A stretch of 64,000 nucleotides of DNA from Sporobacter sp942492735. Its GTDB lineage: Bacteria > Bacillota > Clostridia > Oscillospirales > Oscillospiraceae. Under the pieces are notes generated by a model that saw nothing but the letters and a program-made list of their open reading frames with translations, was not told the origin of the DNA and searched no databases. A program made the translations under genes and the position numbers. Shown piece by piece: positions 53,741-62,513 of this stretch; positions within the stretch are counted from its first letter, which is position 1; every line of letters starts with the position of its first letter. The stretch covers positions 124,001 through 188,000 of the forward strand of contig OW818648.1 of assembly GCA_942492735.1 (NCBI GenBank), in the 5' to 3' direction.

Positions 53741-54289
53741 ATGACAATGCCTAACAGAGTAGGTCGACCGGCCAAACTCAACAAAATAATACAAGAAAGT
53801 ATTGTGAATTATTTGAGATTTGGAAACTATTTAGAGACTGCTGCCGCTTTTAATGGGGTTGCACCCTATACAGTGCGCCGTTGGATCACCAGAGGTAAGC
53901 GGGAGGAGCAGCGTCTGGATGCCAACAAATCTAGTAAAATCAAGCAAAGCGAGGTTCCTTACGTTGAATTTTGTGCGGCGATAGCGCGTGCTGACGCCGA
54001 AGCAGAGGTTCGATTTGTGTCTCTTATATATCAAGCGGCAAAAGAAGACCCGATCTTTGCATGGAAGATGCTTATGTCGGGCCGATTCCCCAGATGGAAG
54101 AATAACGGAACCCAGATTATCGATAGCGCGACCGAACAAGCGGACACCAATGCGGATATTGACGCTGTGAGAGCCAAGCTCACACGGCGACTCTTGATAT
54201 TGCAGGGGCTCCCGACCGACGCCATCGAGCGCTTGGATGATCTGGCCACGCAAGTTCTGGGCTATGTACGAGACAGCAGAGACACATAA
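53741..54289 (+). CDS. Terminase small subunit-like / phage HTH protein
   Basis: 182 residues. N-terminal GRPAKLNK-type HTH (~20-60; YLETAAAFNGVAPYTVRRWITRG), C-terminal helical region. Resembles small terminases and related satellite proteins. If real, it could redirect packaging of a helper phage; this is inference. Confidence 0.6.
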   Translation: MTMPNRVGRPAKLNKIIQESIVNYLRFGNYLETAAAFNGVAPYTVRRWITRGKREEQRLDANKSSKIKQSEVPYVEFCAAIARADAEAEVRFVSLIYQAAKEDPIFAWKMLMSGRFPRWKNNGTQIIDSATEQADTNADIDAVRAKLTRRLLILQGLPTDAIERLDDLATQVLGYVRDSRDT

Positions 54290-54331
54290 CTATTTTCATT
54301 TTCTCCAAAATGAACGAAGGAGGAAAAACTA

Positions 54332-54931
54332 TTGTATGGCATAGTAGAGCAGATCAAGAACCGGCTGGACATACAGACAGCACTGCAGCGATTCACGACA
54401 GCAGACCTTTCAAAACTGCGTGGAACGCGAGGCCATATCTGCTGCCCATTTCATCATGACAATCATCCAAGCTTTCATGTAGACACCGAGAAGAACAAAT
54501 GGCGTTGTTACGGTAGCTGCGGCACCGGAGGCGACGTTATAAGCCTATACGCGACCGCCAGAGGTATCGCCAACACCGAGGCTATACACGAGCTCGCCGG
54601 GCTTCTCGGTATCGCAGGGCAGCCGCCAACGCCGGAAGAGCGGGAGCAGCTGCAGAGGGCAAGGACAGAGCGTGAAAATGTGGGCAAGGCGAAGGCGATT
54701 CTCGATGAAACATACAACGACCTTTGCGAAATATTCCGGGCAATGCAAGAGATAGAGAGTCTTGTCGAGTCGATGGTGGACGTCGAGCAGATTGCAGACA
54801 TATATCATGCCCAGCCGTGCATCGAGCACCTGCTGGAGTGCCTTTCAGGAGAGTACGGGGACAACGAGCTACTCTCGGCATACATAGAGGCTGAGGAGGT
54901 GATCGCAAAATGGCGATCGATCCTGAAATAG
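54332..54931 (+). CDS. CHC2 zinc-finger primase-like protein
   Basis: 199 residues. TTG start with AAGGAGG eight bases upstream. DnaG-type CHC2 zinc finger at ~35-70 (CPFHHDNHPSF..C..C). No TOPRIM domain follows, so it is either a primase accessory protein or needs the VapE neighbour. Overlaps vapE by ~20 bases. Confidence 0.85.
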   Translation: MYGIVEQIKNRLDIQTALQRFTTADLSKLRGTRGHICCPFHHDNHPSFHVDTEKNKWRCYGSCGTGGDVISLYATARGIANTEAIHELAGLLGIAGQPPTPEEREQLQRARTERENVGKAKAILDETYNDLCEIFRAMQEIESLVESMVDVEQIADIYHAQPCIEHLLECLSGEYGDNELLSAYIEAEEVIAKWRSILK

Positions 54932-56154
54932 CCCAAAAGATCATGAACATAGCAGACCTGAAAGGAAAAAAGGTCAAATACCAGCACCTAGACAATAAGG
55001 GAAACCCCCTGAAAGTATACGAGAATTTCGAGAGCCTCCTTATGGCAAAGGGCATAAAAGTCCGGTACAACAAACTAAGCCGAGAAATCGAAGTGCCGGT
55101 TGGAGGGGCAGCCTTGCAGCTGGACGATAAAATTGTATGCCTCCATTCCTTGGCAATGTTGAATAACTTAAATCTGCCATTCGACTATATAAACCGATTT
55201 GTCAAGGCGTTTGCCGCTTCGAGAGCTTATAACCCGGTGGCCGACTACCTCAAAACATGCCTTTCCCTCTGGGACGGCAAAAACCGAATCGACGCGCTGT
55301 GCGCCACGATCCAAACCAGTGGAGATGATAGCCTGAAGCGTGTACTTATTACGAAATGGCTTGTTAACACCGTGCGCATTGTTTTCAATACAGGGAAATA
55401 TAACTGTGAAGGGATTCTGGTCATTCAGGGAGCGCAGGGCATCGGGAAAACACGCTGGATAAGGTCGATCGTCCCGAATTTCGACTGGGTTAAAACAGGA
55501 GTTAGCATTGACCCAAAAGACAAGGACAGCGTCACCAAAGCAACGAAATACTGGATTGTCGAACTCGGAGAGATGGACTCAACCCTGAAGCATGAACAGG
55601 CCGAGCTCAAGCAGTTTTTCACGGAAGTCACGGACGAATACCGGGCCCCATATGCTAGATTTTCCGAAAAGCACCCACGGCTCACATGCTATTATGCAAC
55701 GGTCAACGATCAGGAATTTTTAAGGGATACGACCGGCAACCGGCGTTACTGGACGATCCCGGCGACGAAGATCAACGTGGATCACGGCATCGATATAAAC
55801 CAGCTCTGGGGCGAGGCTATGGCCCTTTACGAGAGCGGCAGTATTGCTTGCTATCTCACAGAAATAGAGATGAAGCTGCTGCAGGTAAGCAATGAGGAAT
55901 TCGAGGTTAAATCGCCAGCCGAGCAAAAAATAATGGACAAGCTCGATTGGGACAGCGATATGAAGGATTGGAGATTCTACACGGCATCAGAGGTCGCAGA
56001 ATACATAGGAGAAAGTAACCCGGTTCATACAGGCCGGGCTCTCCAAAAAATTATGCAAAAATACCCCAAAATTCGCTTCAAAAAACACCGAAAACAATAC
56101 TTTTTACCCCCGCGTCCCATGGACATATTCCGGCAGAACCATCCTCCGAAATAA
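54910..56154 (+). CDS. VapE-family replication helicase/ATPase
   Basis: 414 residues. VirE/VapE fold with P-loop GAQGIGKT (~175), Walker B-like VELGEMD and later VNDQEFLRDTTGNRRYW, typical of satellites and ICE replication proteins. Together with the CHC2 protein and the downstream iterons it forms a plausible autonomous replication module. Confidence 0.9.
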   Translation: MAIDPEIAQKIMNIADLKGKKVKYQHLDNKGNPLKVYENFESLLMAKGIKVRYNKLSREIEVPVGGAALQLDDKIVCLHSLAMLNNLNLPFDYINRFVKAFAASRAYNPVADYLKTCLSLWDGKNRIDALCATIQTSGDDSLKRVLITKWLVNTVRIVFNTGKYNCEGILVIQGAQGIGKTRWIRSIVPNFDWVKTGVSIDPKDKDSVTKATKYWIVELGEMDSTLKHEQAELKQFFTEVTDEYRAPYARFSEKHPRLTCYYATVNDQEFLRDTTGNRRYWTIPATKINVDHGIDINQLWGEAMALYESGSIACYLTEIEMKLLQVSNEEFEVKSPAEQKIMDKLDWDSDMKDWRFYTASEVAEYIGESNPVHTGRALQKIMQKYPKIRFKKHRKQYFLPPRPMDIFRQNHPPK

Positions 56155-56234
56155 CCACTATATCACTGCAAGAGTAAGGCCAACAGGTCTTATTCTTTTT
56201 CATTTCACCCGCGCCGGTAACTATAAACGCCATT

Positions 56235-56517
56235 TTACCGCAGCGCGAAAAACCTAGTAACATCAACCTCCGCACCTGTATGTGCTACAGTGCTACGGTA
56301 GTGAATTTTTACCGTAGCGCTAGAAAGTGTAATAATTACAAGGCTTTTAACGGCATACGCTACGATAACTATACATATTTAGTGAAACAATGATATTTAA
56401 AAATAATTAATGTAGGGCAGAAATAACGGTTACCGCAGCGATAAGCAAAAAACATGGTAATACCAATGTGTTTAACCTGCTACAGAAAATTAATGACTAC
56501 CCGCACATACCGTAGCA
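56235..56517. other. Putative origin: iterons TTACCGYAGCG
   Basis: Six copies, four in plus orientation (56235, 56309, 56430, 56507) and two inverted (56291, 56358). CTACGGTA...TACCGTAG forms a direct inverted pair at 56293-56318. AT-rich DNA lies between copies. Located right after vapE, as expected for a satellite replication origin. Confidence 0.65.
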
Positions 56518-56575
56518 CAAATGCTTTTCCCTCACACATTAATGAAAACCGGCTCGACACTGTCCGGATTGGAAA

Positions 56576-56740
56576 ATGATCGCTTTGATTACGGAAGGAT
56601 TCCCTCTTCATAATCACCTGATGCAGCTCAATAATTATTTAAAACAAAAGGATGCAAGCAGAGATCTCATCGAAACACTCAAGTCTTGCTGGATGGCATT
56701 TGAATCAAAAGCGACGGGATCGCCAAGTTCCAATCAATAG
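56576..56740 (+). CDS. Possible 54-aa small protein (uncertain)
   Basis: Starts MIALITEGFPLHNHLMQLNN and ends in a natural-looking Ser/Gln tail. No good ribosome site. A different frame (56542) begins MKTGSTLSGLENDRFDYGR and stops after 23 codons, so this may be a frameshifted or decayed gene. Confidence 0.3.
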   Translation: MIALITEGFPLHNHLMQLNNYLKQKDASRDLIETLKSCWMAFESKATGSPSSNQ

Positions 56741-56948
56741 CTCGTAATTTGTAGAAAAAACGTATTCATTCACACCAAAAAGCGGGCTGCTACCATTCTC
56801 ACCTAAAAAACGACAAAAAGCGTACTCATTCACATGGCCAGAGGTTTTCTCGGCCATGTTTGCGTATAAGAAAAACTCAAAACAAGCACCGCTATTATCA
56901 ACATCAACAACCCTAATTATGTACATAAAAAATATTTCAGCATCTCTA

Positions 56949-56977
56949 TTGACATACGTTTCCAATGGGTGTATTAT
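56949..56977 (+). promoter_or_regulatory. Promoter of the hsdS/degenerate-M/mazF operon
   Basis: TTGACA (56949-56954), 17-base spacer, TATTAT (56972-56977), 73 bases before hsdS. Confidence 0.85.
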
Positions 56978-57050
56978 ACATCTATGATGAACATTAAATA
57001 TATTTCAATCGTCCGTGTGATATAATCTTTATGTATAGAGGAGGGCTAAT

Positions 57051-57653
57051 GTGAAGCTAGGTAATATTGCGAAAGTTAGTATTTTTTCTGGTCAAATAAT
57101 ATCACGTGTGGAGGCTAAGGAAGAAGTCGGTGATATTGTTATCGAAGAAATACAAATCCTTGTACCGAAGGCAATCTCCAACGGCAGAGTGAATCATGCC
57201 GATCTGGGGAGCGTTAAGCTGAAGAAGCCTGTGGACGCCGAACGAATTACTATAAGAGGAGATGTAGTGCTCAAGCTCTCCACCCCATATGATGCGGCAT
57301 ATATCGACGAAGGCGACGAAGGGCTTGTAATCCCATCATTCTGCTGCATAATTCGTTCAGCACAGGCGGCAATTAATCCTGAGTTTCTGACTGCCTTTCT
57401 CAACACCGAGTATTCGCGGGAGACACTTAAATCGACAGTCTCCGGTACAACAATGCCCTTGATAAAAATAAGCGATATCAAAGAATTTGAAGTCCCGGAC
57501 ATCCCCATCGCAGAACAAGAGAAGCTGGGAGAGACTTACTCGTTAAGCTGCAAGAAGCAGGATGTGCTCAGAGCGTTGCTCGCCAACGAGCAAAAGCTGA
57601 TCGAAAGCGTCGTGATGAACGCAGTAAAGGAGGCGATCACTAATGTCAAATAA
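57051..57653 (+). CDS. Half-size type I specificity subunit (single TRD)
   Basis: 200 residues. GTG start with GGAGG upstream. One HsdS-type target recognition domain followed by the conserved helix (KISDIKEFEVPDIPIAEQEKLGE). Canonical HsdS has two such units in ~400 residues, so this one would need to dimerise or pair with another. Overlaps the downstream methylase-like gene by 11 bases. Confidence 0.8.
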   Translation: MKLGNIAKVSIFSGQIISRVEAKEEVGDIVIEEIQILVPKAISNGRVNHADLGSVKLKKPVDAERITIRGDVVLKLSTPYDAAYIDEGDEGLVIPSFCCIIRSAQAAINPEFLTAFLNTEYSRETLKSTVSGTTMPLIKISDIKEFEVPDIPIAEQEKLGETYSLSCKKQDVLRALLANEQKLIESVVMNAVKEAITNVK

Positions 57654-59058
57654 CAAAAACGAACTCTCACAGGCTTTGAATTTTGTTTACCGTGAACTGA
57701 GTAAGTGGAACCTGAGAAACGCGGCAAACGACAATCCGGCTGCGGCACTGGTTTTCTTCTGTTTTATAAAGTATGTATCAGATAACAAGCAGCTACTGCA
57801 GCTCGAATTTGACGAAAAATTTAACTTCGATTACCTCTGCGTTTTATTCGGCGAGCGCCTTGACAAGGATGACCTGGTAGTCCATATCAGCAATGTAGAG
57901 CGGCAATTGGGACATAACAATGGGATTCTCGAAAGCTATGCCAACAGTCTTAATCTTAACAGCTTTAGTCGGCAGAACACGCAAATCATGGATGCGCTTA
58001 ACTCTGTTGATATGTCTGATTCGGATAATGCTCATTATGTGTATGAAGCTTTAGCCAGCTATTTCTCCGTCACGGTAAAAAAAGAAATCCGGTTCTCCGG
58101 CGAATCCGTAACGGAGCAAAACCTCGCAAAACTTATGGCTGAAATCGCATGCCCACGCTACGGATCAATATATGACTTCGCTGTTGGGTATGGCATATTA
58201 TCCGCAGAAGGTGCTAAAGGCAAGGACATCCATGTATATGCACAGGACATTGATAAAACCTGCGCAGCAGTAACAATAATGATCCTAACGATGGCCGGTT
58301 GTTTGTCTTCGACAGTTTTATGTAACGACACGATTTCACATCCGCTGTACTCTGCCCATCGAGGCATGGAAGCTTTCGACATCGTCCTGTCGACTCCTCC
58401 ATTCGGTTTAAGACTACCGCCTCAATATGCAACATTTCAGAGCGGCGATCAGGCAGACGCATACGAATACGGTTTGGAGTTTAAGCTAACCGGAGATTTA
58501 ACCTTTTCACGCCACTTGCTGGCTTCACTAAAGGAAGGTGGCGTTGGGGTTATACAGGTTCCAATGAGCGCGCTGTTTAGAGGTGGTAGTGAGGAAAGAA
58601 TCAGGGCAAACATGATCAGGGATAATTATGTCGATGCCATAATTGAGTTGCCTATAGGAATTATGGCTGCAACAAGCGTAAAAACAGCACTTATAGTCTT
58701 CAAGAAAGGGCGACAGCAGCGGGATATATATATGCTGGATGCCAGCCGTGAAGCAGCGAAAGATTTCATTGAAGCCAGCAGCCGTGCCAGTGTTCGTATT
58801 ACCGATTATGGCGTCAAAGAAATTTCCCGGATGGTACAAAACCACAAGATGGTTGATGGTTTGTCCGCAAGAATCACACCGGATGAGATTATGGCAAAAA
58901 ACTATAATTTATCTGCAGGAGTCTATCTGCAGAAAAGTATTGAGGAAGTCGTTATTGTAGACGACATTGACGCACTGCAACGAAACAACGCTCTATTGAT
59001 GGATAAATTGCAACACATAGATGCACGACTAAATGAAGCAATAGAAAGGATTCGGTGA
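57643..59058 (+). CDS. HsdM-like protein with altered methyltransferase motifs
   Basis: 471 residues. HsdM-type helical N-domain and N6-methylase fold, but the SAM motif I reads DFAVGYG (~178-184) instead of DPxxGSG, and the catalytic motif IV reads TPPF (~251-254) instead of NPPF. An acidic residue after the second strand (YAQDID) remains. Length and frame are intact, so this looks like a kept but changed protein rather than a pseudogene. Possibly a regulatory or DNA-binding M partner. Confidence 0.8.
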   Translation: MSNNKNELSQALNFVYRELSKWNLRNAANDNPAAALVFFCFIKYVSDNKQLLQLEFDEKFNFDYLCVLFGERLDKDDLVVHISNVERQLGHNNGILESYANSLNLNSFSRQNTQIMDALNSVDMSDSDNAHYVYEALASYFSVTVKKEIRFSGESVTEQNLAKLMAEIACPRYGSIYDFAVGYGILSAEGAKGKDIHVYAQDIDKTCAAVTIMILTMAGCLSSTVLCNDTISHPLYSAHRGMEAFDIVLSTPPFGLRLPPQYATFQSGDQADAYEYGLEFKLTGDLTFSRHLLASLKEGGVGVIQVPMSALFRGGSEERIRANMIRDNYVDAIIELPIGIMAATSVKTALIVFKKGRQQRDIYMLDASREAAKDFIEASSRASVRITDYGVKEISRMVQNHKMVDGLSARITPDEIMAKNYNLSAGVYLQKSIEEVVIVDDIDALQRNNALLMDKLQHIDARLNEAIERIR

Positions 59059-59068
59059 TAAATAATTA

Positions 59069-59413
59069 ATGTGTAAATTCGGAGACTTATATTATGCAAA
59101 CCTCCCGACACTACCCGGGAGTCAAATTCAAAATGGAATACGGCCTGTACTGGTAGTTTCAAATGATAAGAACAATTTGTATAGTCCTGTAATCAGTATC
59201 GTCCCCCTTACAGCGAGCTGCATAAAACACCCGCTCCCGACACACGTACCGATTCAGGGTTATGGCCTCAGCAAGCCAAGCTTTATACTGGCCGAGCAAA
59301 TTCAGTCCCTCGATAAGTGCCGGTTATTGGGACAAATAGGCTCGATCGGTGACAATGATAAGCGAAACGAGATACAGAATGCGCTGATGATACAGTTAAA
59401 TATGATTGCTTGA
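59069..59413 (+). CDS. MazF/PemK-family mRNA interferase toxin
   Basis: 114 residues. PemK/MazF fold: GDLYYANLPTLPGSQIQNGIRPVLVVSND (strand-loop-R-P), then VISIVPLTA and KPSFILAEQIQSLDKCRL. RNA-cleaving toxin, normally neutralised by an adjacent MazE-like antitoxin. None is adjacent here. It lies ten bases after the altered HsdM and is promoter-separated from hsdR. Confidence 0.88.
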   Translation: MCKFGDLYYANLPTLPGSQIQNGIRPVLVVSNDKNNLYSPVISIVPLTASCIKHPLPTHVPIQGYGLSKPSFILAEQIQSLDKCRLLGQIGSIGDNDKRNEIQNALMIQLNMIA

Positions 59414-59417
59414 CTCA

Positions 59418-59446
59418 TTGTCATCAATTGTTATTAGTGTTAGAAT
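59418..59446 (+). promoter_or_regulatory. hsdR: Promoter of hsdR-hsdM
   Basis: TTGTCA (59418-59423), 17-base spacer, TAGAAT (59441-59446). Gives hsdR its own transcription start, independent of the toxin gene. Confidence 0.65.
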
Positions 59447-59501
59447 ATGTAGGAAAATATTACCTCGTGTCGAATATCTGCTTAAAGTAAGGAGTCGCTT
59501 T

Positions 59502-62500
59502 ATGAAGAAGCCAATTCATAATGAGAATTCACGAGTTAAAATACCAGCCTTAGTGCATTTCACCCGCATCGGATACGAATATCTTTCATTAGGCAGCTGC
59601 GTCGGTAAAATCGACGAAGAGACTAATATATTTGCTGACGTATTCCGGCATAGTATTAACAGCATCAACCGTACTAGCCTGTCAGAGGACGAAGTCGGAA
59701 AAATCATTGAGGAACTGCAAATCATCCTCAAGAGTGACGATTTAGGCAGGGCTTTTTATTCGGTTCTACTCAACGGGTATAAGGGCTTGAAACTCATCGA
59801 TTTCAGCGCCGACAACGGCATCGGTAACACCTTTCAAATCGTTACGGAACTCACCTGCAAGAACGGGAGCGACGAGTTCCGTCCCGACATCACGGTCTTG
59901 ATCAACGGCATACCGTTGGCCTTCATCGAGGTAAAAAAGCCGAACAATAAAGAAGGTATTCAGGCTGAGTACACACGTATCAACACGCGCTTCCAGAATG
60001 AGAAATTCCGACGCTTTGTGAATATCACGCAGCTGATGGTTTTCTCCAATAACAGCGAATACGACGATACGGAAGTCGTCCCACTAGAGGGTGCATTCTA
60101 CGCTGCGAGTAGCTATGGTAAATTATTCTTCAGTCACTTCAGGGAAGAAGACGAAAACATATTTACCCGTATATCCGCTATCGATGAGGACAAAGAGAAG
60201 GCCATACTGATCGATACGAATCTCATTGCTATAAAAGGCAGCCCGGAATACGCGACAAATCTCAATCCACTTTCCCCGACAAATAGGATCATAACATCCT
60301 TGTTTTCACCCGAGCGGATAATGATGCTGCTGAGGTATGCTGTCGCTTACGTTGAGAAAACCAATGACAGCGGAATAACCACGCTTGAAAAGCACCTGAT
60401 GCGGTATCCGCAGATATTCGCGACAAAAGCTATCGAGCAGAAGCTCAACTCAGGCGTGAAGCATGGCATCATCTGGCATACCCAGGGCAGCGGAAAAACC
60501 GCGCTGGCCTACTACAACGTGCGCTACTTGAAAGACTACTATCAGAAGCAGGGAATCATTGCCAAGTTCAACTTTATTGTTGACCGTCTCGACTTGGCTA
60601 CCCAAGCATCAGACGAGTTCCGGGCACGCGGCCTTTTTGTTGAGGAAATCGATTCAAAAGAGGACTTCGTTAAAAATATCGGTACAGTCAGCACCTCCAA
60701 TGCTACCGGCAAGGACACAATAACGGTTGTGAATATTCAGAAATTCTCCGAGGAGTCCGTTTCCAAGAGTGCCGATTATAACGTAAATGTTCAGCGAATC
60801 TACTTCCTCGACGAGGCGCACCGTAGTTATAACCCGACCGGCTCGTTTCTTTCCAACCTGATTGCGTCCGACAGAAACGCTGTTTTAATCGCACTAACCG
60901 GAACGCCACTTATCGGCGTCGGATATAACACAAAGGATGTTTTCGGCGCATATATCCATAAATACTATTACAACCGCTCCATAGCTGACAAATATACGCT
61001 CCGGCTCATCAGAGAGGGCATCGCCACAACCTACCGGCAGAAGCTGCAGGCGGCACTCGATGCGATTGAGACAATAAAAGGCTCTATCCCGAGGAAAGAT
61101 CTGTATGCCCATCCCAAATATGTATCGGAACTTGTGAAATATATCGTCAACGATTTCGCAAAAAGCCGTATCGCTCTGGGTGACAATAACATCGGCGGAA
61201 TGATTGTCTGCGATTCCTCCGAACAGGCGAAAGCAGTTTTTGCGGAAATGCGGAATCACCCATTTTCATCTGCACTGATACTCCACGATGTAGATGACAC
61301 GGAAATACGTAAAGAGCGTCGGAACGCCTTTAAAAAGGGACAGATTGATTTCCTTATCGTGTACAATATGCTGTTGACAGGATTTGACGCCGCGCGTCTG
61401 AAAAAGATGTATCTCGGGCGTGTCATAAAAGACCACTCTCTCCTGCAAGCGCTAACCCGCGTGAACCGCCCGTATAAAAAGTTCCGTTACGGTTTCGTTG
61501 TGGACTTCGCCGATATACGCAGGGAGTTTGATAAAACGAACAAAGCGTACTTTGACGAGCTGCAGGCCGAACTTGGCGACGAATTCAAGCAATACGACAA
61601 TATCTTCAAGTCTGCGGAGGAAATTGAGAGCGATCTACAGGTCATCAAGGAAAAGCTGTTTTTATACGACACAACGAATGCCGAGGTGTTCTCGCAACAG
61701 ATATCCGCGATGGACGATAAGAAAGCGCTCATTGAATTGCGGCAGGCCCTTGAGACGTACAAGGAACTGTTCAACATTTCAAAGTTGTTCGGTTTCGATG
61801 ATTTGAACGATAAGTTTGATCTGGAGAAGATCGGGGCTTTGTATACCGAGGTCAACAACCGAATCAATATGATTAACCTCAAGCAAACCCTTCAGGATGC
61901 CGAGGATATGAGTGCAATATTGAACCTCGCACTTGATCAGATAGATTTTCAGTTTAAAAAGGTGTCTGAGCACGAGCTCATCATTGCGGATAAGTTCAGG
62001 GATTCGTTGGAACGCGCCAGACTGGAAATGTCGCAGAACCTAGACCCGCATGACCCGGAATATATATCTCTGTTGGAGGAACTAAAGCGCCTCCTGAGCA
62101 AAAAACACATTGAGGAACTCACAGCGGAGGAAATGACCGAGAACATCACTGAACTCGATCGCATCAGGAAGGCAGCGGAACAGAAAAACCTTGCCGACCA
62201 AATGCTCTGCGGCAAATACGAAAATGACCCCAAATACATGCGGACGCACAAGCGCCTGCGGGAGACCCCTCCTCCTGTCGGCACCGACCCGGTCATCCAC
62301 CACGTCCTGCTTGGTCTCAAGCATGAAATTGACCGCCGGGTTCTCAGCAACGAACACCTGCTCGATAACGAGCCGTTCTTCACGCGCGATTTGCTTCCGC
62401 TCATCAGGCAGGCGTATAAAGACAACGCTCTGGCCTTCAACGCGGGACAGATACAGAATATTGGCACAATTATTTCTAACGAATACTTCAGCGAAAGGAA

Positions 62501-62513
62501 ATGGGCAAGTTAA
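59502..62513 (+). CDS. hsdR: Type I restriction enzyme motor/nuclease subunit HsdR
   Basis: 1,003 residues from ATG at 59502 (AAGGAG upstream; the longer frame has no ribosome site). PD-(D/E)xK nuclease: Asp129, Glu143, Lys145 (RPDI...FIEVKK). SF2 translocase: Walker A HTQGSGKT (326-333) and DEAH (437-440). Appears complete. TAA overlaps the hsdM ATG by one base. Confidence 0.95.
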   Translation: MKKPIHNENSRVKIPALVHFTRIGYEYLSLGSCVGKIDEETNIFADVFRHSINSINRTSLSEDEVGKIIEELQIILKSDDLGRAFYSVLLNGYKGLKLIDFSADNGIGNTFQIVTELTCKNGSDEFRPDITVLINGIPLAFIEVKKPNNKEGIQAEYTRINTRFQNEKFRRFVNITQLMVFSNNSEYDDTEVVPLEGAFYAASSYGKLFFSHFREEDENIFTRISAIDEDKEKAILIDTNLIAIKGSPEYATNLNPLSPTNRIITSLFSPERIMMLLRYAVAYVEKTNDSGITTLEKHLMRYPQIFATKAIEQKLNSGVKHGIIWHTQGSGKTALAYYNVRYLKDYYQKQGIIAKFNFIVDRLDLATQASDEFRARGLFVEEIDSKEDFVKNIGTVSTSNATGKDTITVVNIQKFSEESVSKSADYNVNVQRIYFLDEAHRSYNPTGSFLSNLIASDRNAVLIALTGTPLIGVGYNTKDVFGAYIHKYYYNRSIADKYTLRLIREGIATTYRQKLQAALDAIETIKGSIPRKDLYAHPKYVSELVKYIVNDFAKSRIALGDNNIGGMIVCDSSEQAKAVFAEMRNHPFSSALILHDVDDTEIRKERRNAFKKGQIDFLIVYNMLLTGFDAARLKKMYLGRVIKDHSLLQALTRVNRPYKKFRYGFVVDFADIRREFDKTNKAYFDELQAELGDEFKQYDNIFKSAEEIESDLQVIKEKLFLYDTTNAEVFSQQISAMDDKKALIELRQALETYKELFNISKLFGFDDLNDKFDLEKIGALYTEVNNRINMINLKQTLQDAEDMSAILNLALDQIDFQFKKVSEHELIIADKFRDSLERARLEMSQNLDPHDPEYISLLEELKRLLSKKHIEELTAEEMTENITELDRIRKAAEQKNLADQMLCGKYENDPKYMRTHKRLRETPPPVGTDPVIHHVLLGLKHEIDRRVLSNEHLLDNEPFFTRDLLPLIRQAYKDNALAFNAGQIQNIGTIISNEYFSERKWAS

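Larger units (their letters stand above)
56155..57050. other. Long intergenic region with origin-like and promoter elements
   Basis: 896 bases. Left part contains the iterons (56235-56517). The middle has a small open frame (56576-56740). The right part has similar CGTAYTCATTCACA strings near 56760 and 56820, and the promoter of the hsd locus at 56949. I do not accept the minus frame 56705-56965. Confidence 0.5.

Noticed and set aside
56705..56965. 86-codon minus-strand frame in the island gap
   Set aside because: Its NEYVF/NEYAF repetition comes from two similar CGTAYTCATTCACA strings, there is no ribosome site, and it lies across the promoter region of the hsd operon.
59406..59501. 32-codon N-terminal extension of HsdR
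   Set aside because: Overlaps the mazF stop and the hsdR promoter; ATG at 59502 has a good ribosome site.
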